From the NCBI RefSeq assembly GCF_022369515.1, contig NZ_CP059724.1, positions 3,038,001 through 3,102,000 on the forward strand: a stretch of 64,000 bases of DNA, in the 5' to 3' direction. Of this stretch, positions 45,013 to 53,359 are shown one piece after another. Source of the DNA: Paenibacillus sp. 19GGS1-52 (GTDB taxonomy: Bacteria > Bacillota > Bacilli > Paenibacillales > Paenibacillaceae). The notes under the pieces were generated by a model. The model searched no databases and had not been told where the DNA came from. It worked only from the letters and a program-made list of their open reading frames with translations. Within the stretch, counting starts at the first letter, position 1. Each line of letters starts with the position of its first letter. The position numbers were made by a program, and so were the translations under genes.

Positions 45013-46035
45013 TCAATCTCTGGAAGCTTCATACAGCTTTTCTTCTAAATATTTTGGTGCTGCATAGGCAGTTGTCATATGGTCGCCTTCGCCGGTGATG
45101 AGACGGAACTGGCCAAGGTGACTGGCTTGTGCCGGGTTCCAGCCATAGCTGCCTTGTGGCAAGGCGGTATCGGAGGTCAGAACCAAATAGCTTTTGGGCA
45201 GCTCAAGCGTATAGAATGTTTTCAAATCCAGCTTTTCGAATAAAGGTCCGGCAGGCTCTGGTCTGGCGGATTGATAGATCTCTTTAGCCAAGCTGAGGCT
45301 TGCGGTATTTACGAAGCTGTCGCGGAACATGGAGAAGGGCAGAGGGAGCGTATTATTGCCGGACGCCTCTCGCAATTGTCCAAACCCAGCTTCGAGTCCG
45401 GGAGCTTGATCGACGACGCTTTGTCCGTCAAGCGGCACAAAAGCATCGAAGAATACCAGCCGGTGAATACGTTCCGGAATTTGCTCCGCCACCTTTTGAA
45501 TGATCGTTCCTCCGAAGCTATGACCCACGAGGACGATATTGGTAAGCTTCTTGGACTTGATATAGTCTACAACAGAAGTGACAATCTGCTCATGGGTCAC
45601 ATTGGGATCATACAGAGTGCCATGACCGGCATATTCAGGAGCGTAGACGGTATGTCCTGTTTTTCGCAATTCGGCTGCAGTTTTATCCCAGAAGAAGGCA
45701 TCTGCCCAGGCACCGTATATCAGGACGAAGGTTAAAGGCTGTTGGGTTTGGGCTTTGGCAACCGCTGCAGCAATGCTCTCACTGAGAGCATAAGCCCGAC
45801 CATTCTTGATGGTAGTTGGTTTAAGGACATCTTGGCCGTCGATTTGAATATAATGGGTGCTGGCGTTGTAGAAGACACGGTTCGGACTGATATCATATTG
45901 TGTGCTTAAGGTCTGAATTACGGGTAGTGAGCTGCCAGCGGCATTTGCCGTGGCGCCGCCACCCAATTGCACACCTGCGAGAAGTACTATCCCTGTAAGA
46001 AGTGTTGCAGCGAGTTTCTTTTTCATCATATTCAT
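45013..46035 (-). CDS. Secreted alpha/beta hydrolase
   Basis: 340 residues from ATG 46035, chosen for AGGAGG eight bases upstream. The signal peptide (MMKKKLAATLLTGIVLLAGV onward) ends at ANA, about residue 32. After an N-terminal stretch of about 65 residues comes the alpha/beta-hydrolase domain: FVLIYGAWADAFFWD (oxyanion region), the nucleophile elbow VGHSFGG, an Asp near FFDAFVPLDG, and the catalytic His in GEGDHMTT. The fold resembles plant-type salicylate-binding/methylesterase and EstC-like proteins, but the substrate is unknown. It shares an operon with the small DUF2892 gene. Confidence 0.88.
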   Translation of the reverse strand: MNMMKKKLAATLLTGIVLLAGVQLGGGATANAAGSSLPVIQTLSTQYDISPNRVFYNASTHYIQIDGQDVLKPTTIKNGRAYALSESIAAAVAKAQTQQPLTFVLIYGAWADAFFWDKTAAELRKTGHTVYAPEYAGHGTLYDPNVTHEQIVTSVVDYIKSKKLTNIVLVGHSFGGTIIQKVAEQIPERIHRLVFFDAFVPLDGQSVVDQAPGLEAGFGQLREASGNNTLPLPFSMFRDSFVNTASLSLAKEIYQSARPEPAGPLFEKLDLKTFYTLELPKSYLVLTSDTALPQGSYGWNPAQASHLGQFRLITGEGDHMTTAYAAPKYLEEKLYEASRD

Positions 46036-46075
46036 TATTATTACCTCCTTTAGTTTGGGTGTTTCAGTGGGTTTA

Positions 46076-46267
46076 TCAGTTGATTCTGCAGGTATTCCGA
46101 CCAAGCAACTTGTTGATTCCACAACGCTGTGTTAAGCCGGTAACCAGGAAAGGGATGGCCGTCAAGCCGAACAGCTTCCAGTAGCCTGGGAGAAAATAGA
46201 ATAGCGACAAGAGCACCACCCCGGCAATAATTCTTATAGCACGATCTGCTCCACCAACATTTTTCAT
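46076..46267 (-). CDS. DUF2892 (YgaP-TM-like) small membrane protein
   Basis: 63 residues with two hydrophobic segments. The N-terminal NVGGADRAIRIIAGVVLLS and the C-terminal TGLTQRCGINKLLG are typical of DUF2892. Such proteins often accompany rhodanese or redox genes. The start follows CGGAGGAAC. It lies 40 bases upstream of the hydrolase start and downstream of the Crp/Fnr gene on the same strand. Confidence 0.88.
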   Translation of the reverse strand: MKNVGGADRAIRIIAGVVLLSLFYFLPGYWKLFGLTAIPFLVTGLTQRCGINKLLGRNTCRIN

Positions 46268-46378
46268 TTTCTGTTCCTCCGTTTCATTGTGATTGTATCT
46301 ACAGGACCGATCTTACCAATTGCAGCGAGGAACAACCGTAACTTCGTCACACAGAAATAAATGATGACAGGAATTCAA

Positions 46379-46417
46379 AATAAAACCGCCTGGCGGAAAG
46401 CCAGACGGTTTTATTTG
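46379..46417. terminator. Strong bidirectional terminator after the Crp/Fnr gene
   Basis: The stem ATAAAACCGCCTGGC/GCCAGACGGTTTTAT with a five-base loop, 20 bases past the minus-strand stop. Confidence 0.85.
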
Positions 46418-46435
46418 CTAGGTTTGTTATCAGAG

Positions 46436-47110
46436 TCAGAGCTCCTGATGCTGCTCTATTCCTTCACGGCTGATCAGTGCAATCTGTCCACGGGAAAGTT
46501 TGATCAGCCCTTCTTTTTCCAACTGTTTGAGCGACCTGCTGATCACTTCCCGCGCCGTTCCCAGCTCCACGGACAATGTGTCATGGGTAATATTCAGCAG
46601 GTCTCCGCTGTCTTGGCTATGCTGAATCAAATATTCGGCGATCCGTCCACGGATGGATTTGAAATGGATGCTGTCCAGCAGGTTGGACATAAGGATGATT
46701 CTGTTCGCAAAAGATTTAAATATAAACTGGCGGAAGCCCTGATAACGGTCTGTCCACTCCCGGAAAATGCTTACCGGAATCAGCAGGGCCAGCCCATCTT
46801 CTTCCACGCAGGCAGATGCTTCATATTCACTTTCTCCTAATATGCTTGTGGTCATTAGCGGACAGCACTCGCCGCCATGGATGCGGTACAGGGTGATTTC
46901 TCTGCCGCCGGCACTGATTTTGTACATACGTATGGTTCCCTCTAGCACCAATACTGCATATTCGAGAAACTGGCCTTCTTCAATGACTAGATTAGCTTCG
47001 ACCTTCATGACCTCTATCCCGTCTCGGCTCCAATCCTCTGTACGGATTTCGGACAAACAAGGAAAAAGAGCAACGATTCGGGGGAGGTGTTCAAATACGG
47101 TTGGACTCAA
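46436..47110 (-). CDS. Crp/Fnr-family transcription regulator
   Basis: 224 residues. A cyclic-nucleotide-binding-like beta-roll (about 20-125) with EGQFLEYAVLVLEGTIRMYK is followed by a dimer helix and a winged helix-turn-helix (about 150-215) with LSVELGTAREVISRSLKQLEKEGLI. The typical Arg/Ser cAMP-binding pair is not evident, so another effector or redox signal is likely. The start is TTG 47110 after GGAGCTGAG. The same-strand DUF2892/hydrolase pair beyond its terminator is a plausible target. Confidence 0.9.
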   Translation of the reverse strand: MSPTVFEHLPRIVALFPCLSEIRTEDWSRDGIEVMKVEANLVIEEGQFLEYAVLVLEGTIRMYKISAGGREITLYRIHGGECCPLMTTSILGESEYEASACVEEDGLALLIPVSIFREWTDRYQGFRQFIFKSFANRIILMSNLLDSIHFKSIRGRIAEYLIQHSQDSGDLLNITHDTLSVELGTAREVISRSLKQLEKEGLIKLSRGQIALISREGIEQHQEL

Positions 47111-47208
47111 TATCTCTCAGCTCCTTGTACCAAAGGATAGTTCGGCAGTTGCATTTTATCATGTACAGGGGATGAACACTGTGACAATGTTACAAATCAA
47201 ACATTCCA

Positions 47209-47237
47209 TTGAATTCCCCCGCATTCCTGCTTATAAT
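47209..47237 (+). promoter_or_regulatory. Sigma-A promoter of the ABC-F gene
   Basis: TTGAAT (47209-47214), a 17-base spacer, and a perfect TATAAT (47232-47237), 37 bases before the start codon. Confidence 0.75.
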
Positions 47238-47273
47238 ATAAACGATAAAATACAGAAAAAAAGGTGCCCACTA

Positions 47274-48830
47274 ATGAGTATATTAAATGTTGAAGCATTA
47301 AGTCATGGCTTTGGGGATCGGGCGATCTTCAAGGATGTTTCGTTCCGCCTGCTCAAAGGCGAGCATATCGGGTTGATCGGCGCGAATGGCGAAGGTAAAT
47401 CCACGTTTATGAACATTGTAATAGGCAAGCTGCAGCCCGACGAAGGGAAAGTTGAATGGTCCAAGCGGGTACGGGTCGGCTACCTTGACCAGCATGCGGT
47501 ATTGACCCAGGGGTTAACGATTCAGGATGTATTGCGGGGTGCATTCCAATACTTGTTTGATCTTGAGCAAGAAATGAATGATATGTACGGCCGGATGGGT
47601 GACGTTTCCCCGGAAGAGCTGGAGAAGATGCTTGAAGAAGTGGGTACGATCCAGGATACCCTGACGAGTCAGGATTTCTACATGATCGATGCGAAGGTGC
47701 AGGAGACGGCACGTGGCTTGGGAATTACAGACATAGGACTGGACCGCGATGTATCCGAGCTTAGCGGAGGACAGCGCACGAAGATATTGCTGGCCAAGCT
47801 GCTGCTGGAGAAACCGGATATTCTGCTCCTCGATGAACCTACGAACTATCTGGATGAGTTGCATATTGAATGGCTGAAGCGTTATCTTCAGGAGTATGAG
47901 AATGCATTTATTCTTATCTCACATGACATTCCTTTTTTGAACAACGTAATCAACCTGATTTACCATATGGAGAACCTGAAGCTATCCCGTTATGTCGGCG
48001 ATTATAATCAATTCCAGCAGATTTATGAAATGCGCAAGCAGCAGCATGAATCGGCTTTTAACCGGCAGCAGCAGGAAATTTCCGAGTTGAAGGACTTTGT
48101 TGCCCGCAATAAGGCCAGTGTGGCTACCCGCAATATGGCGATGTCTAGGCAGAAGAAGCTCGACAAGATGGACATCCTCGAAATGTCGAAAGACAAGCCC
48201 AAGCCACAGTTTCATTTCAAAGATGGCAAAACGGCAGGCAAAGTTATTTTTGAAGCCAAAGGATTGGTTATCGGGTATGAGGAACCTTTATCTCGGCCCC
48301 TGGATTTGCTGATGGAACGCGGTCAAAGGGTAGCGCTTGTCGGTGCGAACGGAATCGGGAAGACGACTCTTCTGCGCAGTATCCTGGGCGAAATCCCGGC
48401 ATTGTCCGGTTCGGTTGAGCTTGGATACAATCAGGAGATCGGCTATTTCGAACAAGAATCAAAGGAAGGCAAGAACAATACCTGTTTAGAGGAAATATGG
48501 GATACGTTCCCCTCCATGTCTCAATTCGAAGTACGTGCGGCATTAGCCAAATGTGGACTCACCACTAAGCACATCGAGAGCAAACTCTCGGTTCTCAGCG
48601 GTGGAGAGAAAGCCAAGGTACGTCTATGCAAGCTCATTAATCGCGAAACGAATATACTCGTGCTGGATGAGCCTACGAACCATTTGGATGTGGATGCGAA
48701 GGAAGAGCTCAAACGAGCTTTGAAAGCGTACAAAGGAAGCATGCTGTTAATTTCCCACGAACCTGAGTTTTATCGTGATATTGCCACAGATATTTGGAAT
48801 TGCGAATCCTGGACGACAAAAATATTTTAA
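47274..48830 (+). CDS. ABC-F family ATPase
   Basis: 518 residues with two nucleotide-binding domains and no membrane helix. Domain 1 has Walker A GANGEGKST, signature LSGGQ and DEPTNYLD. Domain 2 has GANGIGKTT, LSGGE and DEPTNHLD. The linker between them (about 240-320) is helical and charged, as in ABC-F proteins that act on the ribosome, close to the YkpA/EttA branch. The frame is open far upstream over the Crp promoter, but ATG 47274 fits the promoter and homologues. It could be a translation factor or a ribosome-protection protein; sequence alone cannot decide. Confidence 0.9.
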   Translation: MSILNVEALSHGFGDRAIFKDVSFRLLKGEHIGLIGANGEGKSTFMNIVIGKLQPDEGKVEWSKRVRVGYLDQHAVLTQGLTIQDVLRGAFQYLFDLEQEMNDMYGRMGDVSPEELEKMLEEVGTIQDTLTSQDFYMIDAKVQETARGLGITDIGLDRDVSELSGGQRTKILLAKLLLEKPDILLLDEPTNYLDELHIEWLKRYLQEYENAFILISHDIPFLNNVINLIYHMENLKLSRYVGDYNQFQQIYEMRKQQHESAFNRQQQEISELKDFVARNKASVATRNMAMSRQKKLDKMDILEMSKDKPKPQFHFKDGKTAGKVIFEAKGLVIGYEEPLSRPLDLLMERGQRVALVGANGIGKTTLLRSILGEIPALSGSVELGYNQEIGYFEQESKEGKNNTCLEEIWDTFPSMSQFEVRAALAKCGLTTKHIESKLSVLSGGEKAKVRLCKLINRETNILVLDEPTNHLDVDAKEELKRALKAYKGSMLLISHEPEFYRDIATDIWNCESWTTKIF

Positions 48831-48880
48831 TTCTCCAAAGTGGTGACTAGGGAATTAATATCTTGGTTTAAACATTAAGA

Positions 48881-48903
48881 ACGGCAGAAATGTCGTTTTT
48901 TTT
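48881..48903 (+). terminator. Terminator of the ABC-F gene
   Basis: The stem ACGGCA/TGTCGT around GAAA, then eight T. Confidence 0.8.
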
Positions 48904-49007
48904 GCTATAAAGAAACAGGATTTCGACTTTTACTGTGAAATTTCGGCATGAGATAGATTCAAAATTCATTGGATAGCATAGTTTGTCATTTTCCTTTCAT
49001 TCAGTTG

Positions 49008-49016
49008 TGGTATGTT
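49008..49016 (+). promoter_or_regulatory. Possible extended -10 of the lanthipeptide cluster
   Basis: TGGTATGTT (TGN plus a -10-like hexamer) lies 57 bases before the first cluster gene, after the ABC-F terminator. No good -35 is seen at normal spacing, so an activator may be needed. Confidence 0.35.
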
Positions 49017-49072
49017 AAATTTAGTAATATTTTGAACGGCATTCTATACGAAAAAAGGAGGATCAAGATTAG

Positions 49073-50224
49073 ATGAACTATAAAATGATGTTAAACATCA
49101 TGTTGATCCTCATTTTGCTTTCGGGGTGTTCAGGATCGCTTGAAGTCAGCCAGGAACGCGCGAAAGTGGCTAAACAAAATGGGGAGATAGTTATTGGTGT
49201 GGCATGGCCTTTTGCTTCCAAGGATGATTTGTTCGAGGAAGGAATCGATTTGGCTGTGAAAGAAATTAATGCAGCAGGAGGGATTCTCGGCAGTCCGCTC
49301 CGCTTGGTCAAAGAAGATGATCAATCCTCTATAACGCATGGTTTATCTGTAGCGCAATCTTTTGCGAATAATCTCGATATGGTGGCTGTGATAGGACATC
49401 GCAATTCAGCGATCTCAATTCCAGCAGCGGCTATTTATGAAAATGCGGGTCTATTAATGCTAACTCCGGCTTCCACTGCCTCGGATCTAACCCATTTAGG
49501 ATATAAGCAAGTGTTTCGCAGTATACCCAATGATGAACAAGTGGGGCAGCAGATGTCCCAATATGCACTCAATCGTGGATATCGTAATATCGCTATATTT
49601 TATAAGGATGATGCAAACGGCCAAGGGCTTGCTAATGCTTTTGAAGATCGTGCTACCGACAGTGGGATTAACATTATTGATCGTATTTCATCCTATACTG
49701 ATCTCAACGATTTACAACGAATCGCCGATATGTGGACAACTTTGGGTGTGGACGCGGTCTTCCTTGCAGACATTATGCCGGAAGGGGCTGAATTCATTAC
49801 TAAACTTCGACAAGTTGGCATAGATGTGCCGATTATTGGAGGAGACGGTTTAGATTCAGAGCTTCTGGGATCTGTTGGCGGGAAAGCGGTGGAAGGGACC
49901 GTGGTGGCTTCTGAATTTAATCCAAACGATAAGAGTGAACAGACGGCCGAGTTCGTGAAAGGTTTTACGGAACAATATAAAGTCGCTCCCACCACATGGG
50001 CGGCTCAAGGATATGATGCTGTATATCTGTTAACCGAGGCGATAAAAACTGCTGGATCAAGAGTTCCTGCAGATATAGCCATCGCGCTACAAAAAATGAA
50101 AGCATGGGCCGGTGTCACAGGAAACTATTCATTTGATAGTAACGGCGATGTGTTGGATAAACCTATTGTCAAAAAGATCTACCGGGATGGCCATTTTGAT
50201 TACTTGGATGAGGGAGGGAATTAA
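49073..50224 (+). CDS. Lipoprotein solute-binding protein (LIV-type) heading the lanthipeptide cluster
   Basis: 383 residues. The signal peptide ends in the lipobox LSGC, with Cys at about residue 19. The mature part is a type I periplasmic-binding fold of the branched-chain-amino-acid/amide group: GVAWPFAS, FEEGIDLAVKEINAAGGILG, PAAAIYENAGLLMLTPASTASDLT and AAQGYDAVYLLTEAI. No LIV permease or ATPase genes accompany it. It is followed after two bases by the membrane-fusion gene, so it is part of the cluster transcript. It might bind the mature peptide for immunity or delivery, or sense a ligand; all of that is inference. The ATG has AAGGAGG eleven bases upstream. Confidence 0.88.
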   Translation: MNYKMMLNIMLILILLSGCSGSLEVSQERAKVAKQNGEIVIGVAWPFASKDDLFEEGIDLAVKEINAAGGILGSPLRLVKEDDQSSITHGLSVAQSFANNLDMVAVIGHRNSAISIPAAAIYENAGLLMLTPASTASDLTHLGYKQVFRSIPNDEQVGQQMSQYALNRGYRNIAIFYKDDANGQGLANAFEDRATDSGINIIDRISSYTDLNDLQRIADMWTTLGVDAVFLADIMPEGAEFITKLRQVGIDVPIIGGDGLDSELLGSVGGKAVEGTVVASEFNPNDKSEQTAEFVKGFTEQYKVAPTTWAAQGYDAVYLLTEAIKTAGSRVPADIAIALQKMKAWAGVTGNYSFDSNGDVLDKPIVKKIYRDGHFDYLDEGGN

Positions 50225-50226
50225 GG

Positions 50227-51117
50227 ATGGAGAATCAGGTGTTTCGTAAAGTCTCGATGGATAGGTTATCCTCACCTGAACAGCTAGACTCATTAATGAA
50301 AGTGACCTCCCCCAGAGGATGGCTTGCCTTATTAGCGATCGGACTTTTAATCATTTCTGCGATGATATGGGGCTTTTATGGCAGTTTGGCTACAAAGATA
50401 AATGGCCAGGGCGTACTAATCAAGCCAGGTGGGATTCATCAGATCTATATCTCTTCCAGTGGTCAGATTACAGACATCCGCGCTGGCACAGGTGATTTGA
50501 TACATAAGGGTGAAGTTATCGCTAGAATTTCTCAACCCCAAATGATTGAGCAAATGAAACAAACACAGTCGCCAACGCAATTATCTCAATTAAAAAAGGA
50601 TTATGAAATAGCCTCCAAAGTGGTAAGTCCCTACACGGGTAGAATTCTAGAGGTTAAAGTGAACAAAGGCGATCTTGTCACTACGGGAATGCCAGTAGTG
50701 ACAATAGAATTGGTAGGGGACGATATTAACGAACTTGTCACCGTAATGTATATTCCTGAGGGTGAAGGGGAGGGGATTATTCCGGGTATGGATGTACAGA
50801 TCTCTCCAGCTTCTGTGAATAAGGAAGAGTATGGTTTTATGCTAGGGCGAGTTGTTTCTGTTTCGGAATTTCCTGTCTCCAAACAAGGGATGATGATAAC
50901 TTTGGGGGATGAAGAATTAGTGAATCAACTCTCCGAAGGCGGTGCCTCTTTAGAGGTGCGCATTGATTTAACACCGAATGTGAATACGCCGAGCGGTTAT
51001 GCGTGGTCATCCAAACATGGACCTCCTGTTCTAATCAACAGCGGTACATTAGCGCTTGGATCGATCATTTTGAAGAAGGAACGTCCGATTACTTCTGTTA
51101 TCCCTCAGATCAAATAA
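50227..51117 (+). CDS. HlyD-like membrane-fusion protein (NHLM secretion protein)
   Basis: 296 residues. A cytoplasmic N-terminus of about 32 residues (with FRKVSMDRLSSPEQLDSLM, typical of the NHLM adaptor family) is followed by one membrane helix (about 36-56). Two lipoyl-type half motifs follow, around GQITDIRAGTGDLIHKGEVIA and GRILEVKVNKGDLVTTGMPV, joined by a very short helical hairpin. Beta-rich end. The short hairpin suits a cell without an outer membrane. It lies between the binding protein and the C39 exporter with two- and one-base gaps, so it is tightly coupled. Confidence 0.9.
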   Translation: MENQVFRKVSMDRLSSPEQLDSLMKVTSPRGWLALLAIGLLIISAMIWGFYGSLATKINGQGVLIKPGGIHQIYISSSGQITDIRAGTGDLIHKGEVIARISQPQMIEQMKQTQSPTQLSQLKKDYEIASKVVSPYTGRILEVKVNKGDLVTTGMPVVTIELVGDDINELVTVMYIPEGEGEGIIPGMDVQISPASVNKEEYGFMLGRVVSVSEFPVSKQGMMITLGDEELVNQLSEGGASLEVRIDLTPNVNTPSGYAWSSKHGPPVLINSGTLALGSIILKKERPITSVIPQIK

Positions 51118-51136
51118 ATTGGAGTTGAGTTTCCAA

Positions 51137-53341
51137 ATGAATCAAACTAAGCAAACGAAACCTTCAAATCCTGAGGAGAAGCAGAATTCGTATACAAGGG
51201 TGAAGACACCGACTGTCCTGCAGATGGAAGCGGTGGAATGCGGAGCAGCTGCATTAGCGATCATCTTGGGTTACTTTAAAAGCTATATTCCGCTCGAAGA
51301 ACTTCGCGTAGAATGCGGTGTATCCAGAGATGGAAGTAAAGCGTTGAATATTTTGAAGGCCGCGCGAAAATATGGATTAACAGCTAAGGGATTTAAGAAG
51401 GGGCCGGAAGCGCTAAGGAAAGTAAAAGGGCCAATGATCATTCATTGGAACTTTAACCATTTTGTTGTGCTGGAAGGTTTTAAGAAAGACCGCGTCTATT
51501 TAAATGATCCGGCCTCCGGTCCGCGCGTGATTACATATGAAGAATTTGATCAATCGTATACTGGTGTGGTACTTACCTTTGAACCCACACCTGAATACAA
51601 AACTCAAGGTGAAAAACGCAGTATCATCACCGCATTGAAAAAAAGATTAATAGGATCAGAAGTTGCTTTGCTATTTGTTGTGTTGACCGGTTTAGCGTTG
51701 GTTGTTCCGGGACTGGTCATCCCAACTTTCACAAAAATATTTGTGGATGATGTTCTGCTAGGGGATATGACACATTGGCTGTTGCCCTTAATTATCGGTA
51801 TGGGTTTGACCGCTTTGTTAAGAGGAGTACTAACCTGGTTGCAGCAGTACTATTTACTGCGCTTAGAAACCAAAATGGCCTTGAACACATCAAGCAAGTT
51901 TTTCTGGCACGTCCTGAGGCTACCGATTGAGTTTTTTTCTCAGCGATCTGGCGGGGAGATTAGCTCCAGGGTGATGATTAATGATAGAATCGCACAGTTA
52001 TTATCTGGAGAATTAGCAACTTCTGTATTAAATTCAGTCATGATTCTCTTTTATTTAATTTTGATGTTTCAATACAGTGTGCTGCTAACGTGTGTTGGCA
52101 TAGGTATTGCCGCGCTAAACGTACTTTTTTTAAGGCTAGTTGCCCGTAAAAGAGTAGATCAAAATCAAAAGTTAATTCAAGAAAGAGGGAAAATCCAAGG
52201 GATATCAATGGGCGGATTACAGGTGATTGAAACCTTGAAGGCCAGTGGCTCTGAATCAGACTTTTTCTCCAAGTGGGCAGGGCATCAAAGTAAATTATTA
52301 AATTCAGAGCAAGAATTGGGCGTGTCTACTCAAGTACTTTCATCTGTTCCAACCTTCTTATCGGCTCTTACGACAACCGTGATATTAGCTGTTGGCGGAT
52401 TACAGGTATTAGACGGTGCATTAACGATTGGGATGCTGGTCGCTTTTCAAAGTTTAATGGCAAGTTTTATAGGTCCTGTAAATAGTTTGGTTCAGTTAGG
52501 CAGTGCGATCCAAGAGGTGGAGGGAAATATGAATCGCTTGGATGACGTGTTGAACTATCCATTAGACCCCCAATTCTCGGTTGCAGAAGAACTTGATGGA
52601 ATAGAGGCATATAAGGCAAAACTATCAGGATTTGTAGAGTTAAGGAATGTTACATTTGGCTACAACAAATTAGAAGGACCACTTATTGAAAATTTCAATC
52701 TTATAGTAAAGCCGGGATCACGTGTTGCTTTGGTGGGCGGTTCCGGAAGTGGGAAATCGACCATTTCCAAACTTATCGCTGGGATTTATCAGCCTTGGTC
52801 GGGTGAAATATTGTTCGATGGCAAACCGCGCCATGAAATTTCCCGTTCGTTAGTGTGTAACTCCATTTCTGTTGTTGATCAGGATATCAGTATGTTTGAA
52901 GGGACGATCAAGGAAAACTTAACGTTATGGGATAGTACCATTGAAGAAAAAAATGTGATTGTAGCTGCTAAAGATGCGTACATTCATGACGATATTACGA
53001 GCAGAAACGGCGGATATGATCATGTGATGGAGGAAAGTGGAGCAAACTTTAGCGGAGGGCAGCGACAGCGTTTGGAAATCGCCCGGGCTTTGGTTGGAAA
53101 TCCCACAATACTCGTACTCGATGAGGCGACAAGCGCACTCGATCCCAAGACAGAGAAATGGGTCGATGACAGTTTTAGGCGAAGGGGCTGTACATGTATT
53201 ATCGTCGCACATCGATTAAGCACCATTCGTGATGCGGATGAAATCATCGTTTTGGATAGAGGGAAAGTAGTAGAACGGGGAACCCACACGGAGATGATAA
53301 CGTCTGACGGATATTATGCCCGGTTAATTGCACTGCATTAA
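51137..53341 (+). CDS. NHLM-type peptidase-containing ABC exporter (C39 protease, permease, ATPase)
   Basis: 734 residues. An N-terminal C39 peptidase has Cys35 in MEAVECGAAAL, His108 in HWNFNHFVVLEG and Asp124 in NDPASG, the residues that cut leaders after Gly-Gly. Six membrane helices follow (about 180-460). The ATPase domain (about 500-734) has Walker A GGSGSGKST, signature FSGGQRQR and Walker B TILVLDEATSALD. It should cleave the precursor leaders after VAGG and export the cores. ATG 51137 is preferred; TTG 51119 would add six residues but has no site. Confidence 0.93.
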   Translation: MNQTKQTKPSNPEEKQNSYTRVKTPTVLQMEAVECGAAALAIILGYFKSYIPLEELRVECGVSRDGSKALNILKAARKYGLTAKGFKKGPEALRKVKGPMIIHWNFNHFVVLEGFKKDRVYLNDPASGPRVITYEEFDQSYTGVVLTFEPTPEYKTQGEKRSIITALKKRLIGSEVALLFVVLTGLALVVPGLVIPTFTKIFVDDVLLGDMTHWLLPLIIGMGLTALLRGVLTWLQQYYLLRLETKMALNTSSKFFWHVLRLPIEFFSQRSGGEISSRVMINDRIAQLLSGELATSVLNSVMILFYLILMFQYSVLLTCVGIGIAALNVLFLRLVARKRVDQNQKLIQERGKIQGISMGGLQVIETLKASGSESDFFSKWAGHQSKLLNSEQELGVSTQVLSSVPTFLSALTTTVILAVGGLQVLDGALTIGMLVAFQSLMASFIGPVNSLVQLGSAIQEVEGNMNRLDDVLNYPLDPQFSVAEELDGIEAYKAKLSGFVELRNVTFGYNKLEGPLIENFNLIVKPGSRVALVGGSGSGKSTISKLIAGIYQPWSGEILFDGKPRHEISRSLVCNSISVVDQDISMFEGTIKENLTLWDSTIEEKNVIVAAKDAYIHDDITSRNGGYDHVMEESGANFSGGQRQRLEIARALVGNPTILVLDEATSALDPKTEKWVDDSFRRRGCTCIIVAHRLSTIRDADEIIVLDRGKVVERGTHTEMITSDGYYARLIALH

Positions 53342-53359
53342 TACTAAGGAGGTGGGTGT

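Noticed and set aside
45271..45735. 154-codon plus-strand frame
   Set aside because: Lies antisense within the alpha/beta hydrolase gene, whose signal peptide, catalytic motifs and ribosome site are clear.
46767..47273. N-terminal extension of the ABC-F protein
   Set aside because: The frame is open upstream but overlaps the divergent Crp/Fnr gene and a good promoter; homologues start with the ATPase domain at ATG 47274.
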